IMG/VR virus record: IMGVR_UViG_3300044998_001342
Location: 1-64,000 of that record
DNA length: 64,000 bases
Origin: a virus
Strand: one strand, 5' to 3'
In this document: positions 41,936 through 48,468 of the stretch, piece after piece
How the letters are laid out: each line of letters begins with the position of its first letter
How positions within the stretch are numbered: position 1 is the first letter of the stretch
The notes under the pieces: model-generated
The model's database searches: none
Told to the model about the DNA's origin: nothing
What the model saw: only the letters and a program-made list of their open reading frames with translations
Program-made: the position numbers and the translations under genes

Positions 41936-42103
41936 ATGGAGGTCGTGATCGACGCCGACAAGCTGCGCAAGATGACCCTCCCTCAACTGAAGGAGTTCGC
42001 GCAGAAGATCGGTGTGAGCCTGGCGGGTCTGGAGGACCGAGAGTCAGCCCTGTACACCCGGCTCATGCAGCACGCCGCTGAGGTCGAGCCGATCGAGTCC
42101 TAA
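41936..42103 (+). CDS. Small helical hypothetical protein (start uncertain)
   Basis: A 55-residue frame from ATG 41936 (MEVVIDADKLRKMTLPQLKE). In-frame alternatives are GTG 41915 and a CTG at 41858 that would overlap the preceding stop by four bases, like most junctions here. The sequence LRKMTLPQLKEFAQKIGV resembles a SAP/HeH-like helix pair. It is the last gene before a strong terminator. Confidence 0.55.
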   Translation: MEVVIDADKLRKMTLPQLKEFAQKIGVSLAGLEDRESALYTRLMQHAAEVEPIES

Positions 42104-42150
42104 GAGGTGGGGTGGGGTCCGTGAGGGCCCCGCCCCTCTCGCTATTTTTT
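42104..42150 (+). terminator. Rho-independent terminator with T-run
   Basis: GAGGTGGGGTGGGG pairs with CCCCGCCCCTCTC (with G-U pairs) and is followed by GCTATTTTTT. This is the only hairpin in the window with a classical T-run, and it closes the replication operon. Confidence 0.85.
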
Positions 42151-42175
42151 GTTACCCTTCGAGAAGGAGGATCTC

Positions 42176-42778
42176 ATGAACTACGTGCTGTTCGCCCTCA
42201 CTGCTCCGTTCGGCGTGATCGTCGGCTGGGGCTGGCTCGCTCTGCTGTTCTGCATCGGCGCGGTGAAGGACTTCCGCTGGGAGCCCACGCTCGTGCTCAC
42301 CGCAGTGTTCCGCGACTGGGTCGTGAAGCCCCGGAAGTTGCCGTGGGTCCCGAAGCTCCCCGATGGTACCCGCGCGCTGATCCCGCTCTGGCGCTACTCG
42401 ACCACGCTGTGCCGTGCCATCGCCTACCAGCCGAACGCCCGTGCCCCGCTCGGCGCCCCGATGACCCGAACGCAGCAGCACGAGCACGTGCACGTCCGGC
42501 AGTCGGAGGATCGCATGGCCTGGATGTTCCTCGTGGGCCTCGTCACGATGCTGATCGTCGGACCGGTCACTGGGGACTGGGGCCTCGCGGTCGGCCTCTT
42601 CCTCGGGCTGTGGTTCTCCGGCGGCCTCTCGCAGCTCATGAACATGCTCACGGCGGTGATGCGCCGCGGTGACGTCTACCGTGACGCCGAGCACGAGCTG
42701 AGCGCCTACGCCCAGACCGACCCGTGGGGCCCGAACGGGGAGAACTGGCTCGACTGGAAGGCCCGGCAGAAGCGCTGA
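42176..42778 (+). CDS. Membrane protein with zincin-like HEHVH motif
   Basis: A 200-residue protein, ATG 42176 with AAGGAGG upstream. Hydrophobic spans lie at about residues 4-30, 115-130 and 135-156. Between the first and second is HEHVHVRQSE (102-111), an HExxH sequence followed by the VxQ seen in some small membrane zincin-like proteins; a later YRDAEHELSAYA could supply a third ligand. Function unknown. A strong terminator precedes it, so it has its own or read-through transcription. Confidence 0.7.
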   Translation: MNYVLFALTAPFGVIVGWGWLALLFCIGAVKDFRWEPTLVLTAVFRDWVVKPRKLPWVPKLPDGTRALIPLWRYSTTLCRAIAYQPNARAPLGAPMTRTQQHEHVHVRQSEDRMAWMFLVGLVTMLIVGPVTGDWGLAVGLFLGLWFSGGLSQLMNMLTAVMRRGDVYRDAEHELSAYAQTDPWGPNGENWLDWKARQKR

Positions 42779-42796
42779 GATCGTGTCGGATTCCCC

Positions 42797-42802
42797 TATG
42801 AG
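42797..42802 (+). promoter_or_regulatory. Candidate phage promoter P5 (CTATGAGC type)
   Basis: TATGAG inside CCCTATGAGCAGTAGAAGGAG, immediately before the receiver gene. The 13-base string CTATGAGCAGTAG is identical to P2. No -35 match at 18 bases. The ribosome site AAGGAG starts a few bases downstream. Confidence 0.5.
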
Positions 42803-42825
42803 CAGTAGAAGGAGAATCCGAACAC

Positions 42826-43221
42826 ATGACCAAGAAGTGCATCCTGCTCGTCGAAGACGATGATCACGTGGCTCGCGCCATCACCCGCCTCCTCGGACTC
42901 CACAAGGTGCAGGTGGTGCGCGCGACCACGATGGTCACGGCCGTGCGCATCATCCGCGAGGGCGCCGAGTTCATCGGGGTGAAGTGTGAGATCGGCGCGG
43001 TCCTCACGGACTGGCAGTTCCCGTTCCGCGAAGACGAGCAGTTCCCGCGCGACAATGCCGGCGAGCGCGTCTACCGCGAGGCCAAGGAAGCCGGGCTCCC
43101 GGTCGCCGTGATGTCGGGGCGCGAGGGAGGGGCGATCGACGGCTTCGAGCCGTGGTTCCCCAAGCCGGTCGACAAGGCGGTCCTGGACACCTGGATTCAG
43201 GTGGTCTTGCCCGGTCTGTGA
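42826..43221 (+). CDS. Stand-alone response-regulator receiver domain (CheY-like)
   Basis: A 131-residue protein consisting of a receiver domain only. The acidic pocket is E10, D11, D12 (LLVEDDDH); the phosphoacceptor is D62 (VLTDWQFP); the switch Ser is S97 (AVMSG); and the conserved Lys is K113 (FPKPVD). An 11-residue insertion follows the phosphorylation site. No histidine kinase or DNA-binding domain is present. It could intercept host phosphorelay signals. It has its own promoter-like element and terminator hairpin. Confidence 0.85.
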   Translation: MTKKCILLVEDDDHVARAITRLLGLHKVQVVRATTMVTAVRIIREGAEFIGVKCEIGAVLTDWQFPFREDEQFPRDNAGERVYREAKEAGLPVAVMSGREGGAIDGFEPWFPKPVDKAVLDTWIQVVLPGL

Positions 43222-43227
43222 GCACCT

Positions 43228-43265
43228 CTGGGGATCCCCGGGCGCCGGCCCGGGGCTCTCCCCAG
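43228..43265. terminator. Large hairpin between convergent genes
   Basis: An inner stem CCCCGGGC-GCCG-GCCCGGGG is extended by outer arms CTGGGG and CCCCAG. TTTGC (43269-43273) follows and abuts the stop codon of the leftward gene. Bidirectional use is likely. Confidence 0.75.
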
Positions 43266-43273
43266 CTCTTTGC

Positions 43274-43777
43274 TCACATCGAGCTGGCGGCCCAGGCGGT
43301 GAGACCTACGATGACGCCGGCGAGCACGATCCCGACTACCGCACCGAACGCGAAGGTGTCGAACCAGGGGTGCTCACGGGCCTGCGCCTGGGCGAAGGTC
43401 TCGGCCTGGTGCCGAAGGTCGCCGCGCAGCCCCTCGATCTCCCGCTCGTAGCTCTCCCGGACCAGCCGCAGCTCGGTCTCGTGGGACCGTCGCACCGCGG
43501 CGAGGATCTCCGCGTCGGTCCGCATCACCAGCCGCAGCTCGTTCCGGAACCAGCTCAGCCGGTTGGTCCACCGGATGGCGGTGTCGGTGTCGAGGAGCAT
43601 GCCGCTGTGGGGCGCCCTGGAGCCCTCGGCCACGGCCGTGATGACGTCGTCCCCCGGGGGCAGGTCCGGGGGCTCCCGGGGCTCCACGGCGGGCTCTGCG
43701 GCCTCGTCCTGGGCCCGGACGGCCTCCGGGGCGCCCAGGAGCGCCACGACGGCCAGGAGGGCAGCCAGGAGCCTCAT
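43274..43777 (-). CDS. Signal-peptide coiled-coil membrane protein, lysis region
   Basis: A 167-residue protein with an N-terminal signal sequence (MRLLAALLAVVALLGAPEAV, likely cleaved after VRA), a Pro/acidic linker, a charged coiled-coil region (about residues 85-130) and a C-terminal membrane span (FGAVVGIVLAGVIVGLTAWA). The Cys needed for a lipobox is absent. It overlaps the preceding TM-coiled-coil gene as ATGA. The pair recalls spanin gene pairs but the topology is different, so I do not assign spanin. Confidence 0.7.
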   Translation of the reverse strand: MRLLAALLAVVALLGAPEAVRAQDEAAEPAVEPREPPDLPPGDDVITAVAEGSRAPHSGMLLDTDTAIRWTNRLSWFRNELRLVMRTDAEILAAVRRSHETELRLVRESYEREIEGLRGDLRHQAETFAQAQAREHPWFDTFAFGAVVGIVLAGVIVGLTAWAASSM

Positions 43778-44148
43778 CGGCCCCTCCCCGGCTTGCCGGC
43801 CTCCAGCATCGCCTGCCGGAGCTTCTCGGGGTCGTCCCGGAGGGCCTGGACCTCGTTGGCGAGCCGCTGCTCGAACTGCTCGCGGAGCTGGTCGCGCTCG
43901 CGGGTGACCCCCGCCAGCTCCAGGGCCAGCCGGTTCCGCTCCTCTTCGAGCTGACGAGCCCGGGTCTCGGCCTCGATGCGGGCGCGCTCGTCGGCCGCCG
44001 CGGTCGGATCCACGACGACCGTCTTGCCGCCCATCACCCGCATCATGATCATGCCCAGCGCGACGAGCGCCATCAGCGGCAGGAGCAGAAGCACCCACCA
44101 GTTGCCCTTGAGCCAGGGCCAGCCCTTCTCGGTCCACCAGGTCTTCAT
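43774..44148 (-). CDS. Membrane-anchored coiled-coil protein, i-spanin-like
   Basis: A 124-residue protein. A Trp-rich N-terminus and a membrane span (WWVLLLLPLMALVALGMIMM) precede a long coiled coil (ERARIEAETRARQLEEERNR onward). This is the topology of an Rz-type inner-membrane spanin. Its neighbours include a holin-like gene and another coiled-coil membrane protein. A tail-assembly or membrane-sensing role is also possible. Confidence 0.65.
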   Translation of the reverse strand: MKTWWTEKGWPWLKGNWWVLLLLPLMALVALGMIMMRVMGGKTVVVDPTAAADERARIEAETRARQLEEERNRLALELAGVTRERDQLREQFEQRLANEVQALRDDPEKLRQAMLEAGKPGRGR

Positions 44149-44150
44149 GA

Positions 44151-44849
44151 TCACGCCATCGCGGGAGCCGGCGCGCCGAGCGGACGCCGCCGGACCTTGG
44201 CGACCGCTGTGCCTCCGGCGGGGTTGGAGTGGATGTGCTGGAGCGGAGCCGGCGCACCCGCAGCAGCCTCGGCGCCGAACGGGTTGCCGGGCGTGGAGAT
44301 CCGACGACCACCGACTTGCCCGAGCTGCGTGCGGTCGGCGATCTGGGTGGGAGCGATCTGCGTGGCACCCGTCGCGCTCACGGCCGGCTGCGCACGCATC
44401 AGCCCCTTCGGGTCGTGGATCACACCGGCGCCACCGGTGATCAGCTTCAGGTGCGCTGCGGAGTACGCGTGCTCGCCGCCCATGTAGCCTTCGTGGGTGC
44501 GGAGCGGGCGCGACATGTCGTAGCGCTGCGCGGCCGGCATCGCCTCGGCGGCCTGCACGCGAGCGAGCAGCCCGGACTTCGGGCCCGACCACGCTGACTC
44601 GACACGGCGCGCGGCGAGCCCGCCCTCGACGACTCCGCCCATGCGCGCCTTCGCGAGCCCGCCGCCGGCAGCGAGAGCCTGGCGCGCCGTCGTGGCCCCG
44701 CCGGCTGCGGCACCGGCGACCTGGCGGCCGAGCGCGGCGGCACCGCCGACGCCCTGCGCCGCACGACCCGCGAGAGTCCGCTGGAGAAGCCCGACGCTGA
44801 TCGCGCGCTTCTCCAGCTCCTCACTGAACACCTGGAAGACCGGATCCAT
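44151..44849 (-). CDS. Gly/Ala-rich protein with F-x-EEL-x-K-R-A N-terminus
   Basis: A 232-residue protein beginning MDPVFQVFSEELEKRAISV. The following 60 residues are Ala/Gly-rich (GVGGAAALGRQVAGAAAGGA). The rest is low-complexity with His and Pro. The N-terminal motif is similar to that of the protein at 20384-21340, which is also Gly/Ala-rich. The start overlaps the upstream stop (ATGA). Probably virion- or membrane-associated; no family recognised. Confidence 0.7.
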   Translation of the reverse strand: MDPVFQVFSEELEKRAISVGLLQRTLAGRAAQGVGGAAALGRQVAGAAAGGATTARQALAAGGGLAKARMGGVVEGGLAARRVESAWSGPKSGLLARVQAAEAMPAAQRYDMSRPLRTHEGYMGGEHAYSAAHLKLITGGAGVIHDPKGLMRAQPAVSATGATQIAPTQIADRTQLGQVGGRRISTPGNPFGAEAAAGAPAPLQHIHSNPAGGTAVAKVRRRPLGAPAPAMA

Positions 44850-45337
44850 CACCCAGCGTTCTCCTCGTCCTTCTCGTCGGCCTCGGGCGGCTTCGAGCTG
44901 CTCGACGAGCTTCCGCCCGAGCGAGCGAAGACCTCCATCGCGCCCTTGGCCTTCGAGAAGAGGTAGTCGGCGAACTGCCCGCACGCTGCACCCCACGCCG
45001 CGAAGAGCAGGTAGAGGCCGGCACCTGCGATCTCGTGGGTGGCCGCGTACTCGATGATGACCTCGGGACGTGCCGGCACGATGCACGCGCATGCCGTGCC
45101 GTAGACGATCGGCAGACCCGGCAGGATGAGGCGGTTGAGGACGCGGTTGAACAGCTCCTCTCGGCTCTCGCGCAGCTCCTTGCCGACCTTCGCCATGTCG
45201 CGGACGGTCGGTGTCGGGACCGCGTGCCGATGCCCGCGCCCGATGTCGATGATCACCTTCGTGAGCTGGGTCAGCCCGGTCGCCGCGCAGGCCACGAGCA
45301 GGGCCTGCCAGGAGTAGATAATCTCGATGGGGTTCAT
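44849..45337 (-). CDS. Holin-like membrane protein
   Basis: A 162-residue protein. ATG 45337 has GGAGGA a few bases upstream. Membrane spans at about residues 9-30 (WQALLVACAATGLTQLTKVI), 70-90 (LPGLPIVYGTACACIVPA) and 105-125, then a Ser-rich, acidic C-terminal tail. Size, spans and charged tail suit a holin that times lysis. No endolysin is recognised nearby, so this is inference. Confidence 0.55.
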   Translation of the reverse strand: MNPIEIIYSWQALLVACAATGLTQLTKVIIDIGRGHRHAVPTPTVRDMAKVGKELRESREELFNRVLNRLILPGLPIVYGTACACIVPARPEVIIEYAATHEIAGAGLYLLFAAWGAACGQFADYLFSKAKGAMEVFARSGGSSSSSSKPPEADEKDEENAG

Positions 45338-45525
45338 GCTTCCTCCGTCGGCTCGGGCTGCGCCATGGGGCAGGACTGAGGGGCCGAGCAGCCCTTCCAC
45401 GTCCCGTCCTCCTGCTTCGTCCAGCCGTTCTTCTCGGCGACCTTCTCGACGTCCGCGTCGGACATCTGGTCCGGGCAGGAGATGCTGTTGAGGCAGCCCG
45501 GCTGCCCACACTGAAGGATCTTCAT
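45334..45525 (-). CDS. Small cysteine-rich protein
   Basis: A 63-residue protein with six cysteines arranged CGQPGC, SC, GC and SC around a short acidic helix. It could be a small zinc or disulfide-stabilised protein. ATG 45525 follows the fibre gene by two bases, and its end overlaps the holin-like gene. Function unknown. Confidence 0.65.
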   Translation of the reverse strand: MKILQCGQPGCLNSISCPDQMSDADVEKVAEKNGWTKQEDGTWKGCSAPQSCPMAQPEPTEEA

Positions 45526-45527
45526 GA

Positions 45528-47813
45528 TCAGCCTCCGATGCCGCCCGGTCCGATTCTGGTGTAGCGGACGACGTGCTTGAGGGCCCGCAGCCTGTCGCCC
45601 ACACGCTCACCACGAATGCGAATCGCGTAGTTGTTGGAGCCCAGGTTGATCAGCGTACCCGACCCGAGGCTGTGGCTGATGAAGCCCTCGCCCCAGACGC
45701 CGTTACCGAACGAGATCGAGGACTCGTTCGCGTTGGTGACACCAGGGGGATTGGCCGGAGTACCCCAGTTCGGGGTCGTGATCTGGAGAGCCGCGTAGAC
45801 CGTGTGGATGCTGCCCGCCGACGAGAACGACTGCGCATACGTCTGCATCAGTCGCCCGGTGAACATGATCGGGAAGTAGAGCGCAGAGTCGCCACCACCG
45901 CCCAGGGTGATCAGCTCCCACCAGCCGTTCGTGCGGTCGAACCTCCAGAGAGGATTCCCGGATGCGTCTTCCTCGGGGTAGCCGTTCCGCAGATCGACGT
46001 TGATCGTGCGATCGGTCTGTGCACACGTGATGAAGTAGTTACCGGAGACCGTCATCTGGTCACCGGTGACGTGACCAAGCGACGTGACGACGCCAACCGT
46101 TCGGATGTCACCATCCGCGTCGATCGACACCGCCTCTCCGAAGTTGTCACCGAGACCGGGAGCGGACGCGAACATCTTGATGAACGATCGCGTGCCTCCG
46201 CCGATGGTCTTGTCCGGCATGAACAGCGCGAGCGCCGCCGAATCCACCTCGGGACCGCCCGAGAGGACGTTGTGTGCGGTGACAGTCGCGCCGCTTCCGG
46301 AGAGGCCGAGAGCGTTGGGGAAGTTCACCTTCCGTCCGAGACCCGACGAGCTGTAGACGGCGTTGAGCGTGCACGTGCCCGCTGCCGGGAAGTGCGTCGG
46401 GACCGAGTTGTCGGCGCGACGCAGCAGGAAGCCCTGGTTACCGGACACGATGTGCTCGGCGACGTAGTAGAGCCCGTTGGCCGTGCTGGCTCCCGAAATC
46501 TCGACGAACATGCCGATGCCGAACAGGTAGAACGGCAGGTTCGCGCTCTGCGGCGCGTTGAAGAGCAACTCGCCGGTGACCGGCGAGTTCGCCGTGAACG
46601 TCATGGTCACGCCGGTCAGCGGCGTGATCGCGGGAACCACCGCGGGGTCGAACGGCACGAGGGACAGGAAGTCGTAACGATTCGAGATCGTGGAGTACGA
46701 CTGGAGGACGTGCCCGACTCCGGGGTTCGTGGCGTACTGCTTCCACGTGTAGTAACCGCCCATCCGGACGTTCTTGTCGACTTCGTCGATGATGTCCGAC
46801 GATCGATCGAGCAGTTGCTCCATCCGGCCCAGGTGATCGATCACCAGGCCCTCTTCGGTGGAGCCGTCGTTGTTCTTCCGCATCACCCGGAGAGCGCGAT
46901 CCGACCCACCGGCCGGGGTGTCGCTCTGGTTCCGCGCAGCGAGGACATCGAGGGCCGACGTGGCATCCGGCATGCCGACCGAGACCGCCGCCGAGAGTCG
47001 CGTGCGGTTCGTGAAGCTGCCGAACGTGCCGAAGCGGATCCGGTAGACCGTGATCGTGCACGCCTCGTTCGCGACGAACGCCGGCGCTCCACCGTCCAGG
47101 GTCTCCAGGATGGCGTCGGTGGTCAGGCCGCCGACGTTCGAGAAGATGTAGAGACCGTCGGAGCCTGCGGTGCCACTGATCTGGACGAGATCGTAGCCTC
47201 GCGCTAGATCCGTGTTGCCGCCGCTGTGGAACTGGCCGGCCGACAGCCGCACCGTGGTGGCCAGCGCGCCGCCCGGGTTCAGCGTGGCGACGTTCGAGTT
47301 CGTGAGCTGCGTCAGGCCGGTGGTCTTCGCGAACACCCGACGATCGAGCAGGCCGGCGATGGCGTCGAATCCGCTCTGGCCGCTCGCGCCGACGCGACGA
47401 GCGAGGAAGTCGAAGCCGACCGAGCCGCCGGCGGTGTCGCCGAGCGCGTTCGCCCGGAAGTGCGCGTTGTCCCGGACGGTGTCGCCCGACATCGCGCCCA
47501 CCGAGCTGACGGTCTCGACCGCGCCGGCGTCCTTCGTGATGTCGCGTCCTCCGCCGGACGGGCCCACGGTGCCGTTGTCGTAGGCGCCGTTGAGGCCGCC
47601 CACCTCGAACGAGGCGAGGCGGGCGTTGAGGTCCTCGTCGTTCAGGGCGAGCGCGTAGTGGGTCCGGTTCGCGATGGCCGCTGTGAGCTGCTCACCGAAC
47701 TGGATGCCCCGGTTCCCGGCGCTCGTGCCCGGAGGGTTCGTGGTGGAGTACGGAACGGCGGGACCGAAGCCGCCGCCGTCGCCGAACATCTCCTCCTTCG
47801 TCTTGATCGCCAT
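45528..47813 (-). CDS. Tail fibre or receptor-binding-type protein
   Basis: A 761-residue beta-rich protein, dominated by Gly, Ser, Thr and Asn with few charged residues. The N-terminal part contains NEDLNARLASFEVGGLNGAY-like segments near residue 60; long repeats of short strands follow, and a C-terminal domain ends in VGDRLRALKHVVRYTRIGP. The composition, lack of enzymatic motifs and place after tail and baseplate genes point to a fibre or tailspike-like adhesin. It is the gene most likely to determine host range in this window. Confidence 0.7.
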   Translation of the reverse strand: MAIKTKEEMFGDGGGFGPAVPYSTTNPPGTSAGNRGIQFGEQLTAAIANRTHYALALNDEDLNARLASFEVGGLNGAYDNGTVGPSGGGRDITKDAGAVETVSSVGAMSGDTVRDNAHFRANALGDTAGGSVGFDFLARRVGASGQSGFDAIAGLLDRRVFAKTTGLTQLTNSNVATLNPGGALATTVRLSAGQFHSGGNTDLARGYDLVQISGTAGSDGLYIFSNVGGLTTDAILETLDGGAPAFVANEACTITVYRIRFGTFGSFTNRTRLSAAVSVGMPDATSALDVLAARNQSDTPAGGSDRALRVMRKNNDGSTEEGLVIDHLGRMEQLLDRSSDIIDEVDKNVRMGGYYTWKQYATNPGVGHVLQSYSTISNRYDFLSLVPFDPAVVPAITPLTGVTMTFTANSPVTGELLFNAPQSANLPFYLFGIGMFVEISGASTANGLYYVAEHIVSGNQGFLLRRADNSVPTHFPAAGTCTLNAVYSSSGLGRKVNFPNALGLSGSGATVTAHNVLSGGPEVDSAALALFMPDKTIGGGTRSFIKMFASAPGLGDNFGEAVSIDADGDIRTVGVVTSLGHVTGDQMTVSGNYFITCAQTDRTINVDLRNGYPEEDASGNPLWRFDRTNGWWELITLGGGGDSALYFPIMFTGRLMQTYAQSFSSAGSIHTVYAALQITTPNWGTPANPPGVTNANESSISFGNGVWGEGFISHSLGSGTLINLGSNNYAIRIRGERVGDRLRALKHVVRYTRIGPGGIGG

Positions 47814-47835
47814 GTGTCAGCCTCGCTCGGGTTGC

Positions 47836-48468
47836 TCAGAACCGGAACTCCCACCGCACCTCGATCGAGAACAGGCCCGTCTTGTGGATGGTGTCGAAGG
47901 TGTCGTAGGCCATGGTGTGGCCGCCGGTCCCAGGATACGCTCCCGCCGACCCGTTGGGTAGCGAAGGATCCGCGCTGCTCTTGTAGAGACCGATCTCCGA
48001 GAGCGGGACGCTGGTGTAGCCGCCGTAGTTGATGTCGGTCTCCGAGAAGACCGCGATGAACCGCGTGCTGGTCGTGGTGGGGAACGTGCCCGGGGTGGAG
48101 ATCTCCCGCATCCAGAGCGGGGCCGCGGTGACCCGCACCGGGCGCTCCAGCCGCGCGACCGTCACGTCGGTGTCGGTCTGCACGTTCGTGCCGGGGTAGT
48201 CGACCGAGTAGGGCGCGCCGGAGGCCGACGAGCTGTTCTGCCGGTTGCCGCCGATGCCGAAGCCGATGTAGCGGACGACCGTGTCCTGGTGCCGGACGAA
48301 GCTGCCGACCCCGAGCGACTGCGGCGTGATGACCTCGCAGAACATCTGGCGTCCGGTGTTGACGACGATGTTGTGCGTGCGCTGATGCCACCGCCGCTTC
48401 TTGCCGCGCTCGATCAGGTCGATTTCGAGGTTCCAGGTGGCCTCGATCTTCTCCGTCAGGATCATCAT
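47836..48468 (-). CDS. Hypothetical tail/baseplate protein
   Basis: A 210-residue, mostly beta protein. It begins MMILTEKIEATWNLEIDLI and contains RTHNIVVNTGRQMFCEVIT and GYTSVPLSEIGLYKS segments seen in phage tail appendage proteins. ATG 48468 overlaps the stop of the 1242-residue tail protein, with which it is coupled. Function beyond virion structure cannot be assigned. Confidence 0.7.
   Translation of the reverse strand: MMILTEKIEATWNLEIDLIERGKKRRWHQRTHNIVVNTGRQMFCEVITPQSLGVGSFVRHQDTVVRYIGFGIGGNRQNSSSASGAPYSVDYPGTNVQTDTDVTVARLERPVRVTAAPLWMREISTPGTFPTTTSTRFIAVFSETDINYGGYTSVPLSEIGLYKSSADPSLPNGSAGAYPGTGGHTMAYDTFDTIHKTGLFSIEVRWEFRF

Noticed and set aside
43274-44148. Classical Rz/Rz1 spanin pair
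   Set aside because: The second protein lacks a lipobox Cys and has a C-terminal membrane span, so only a loose resemblance is reported.
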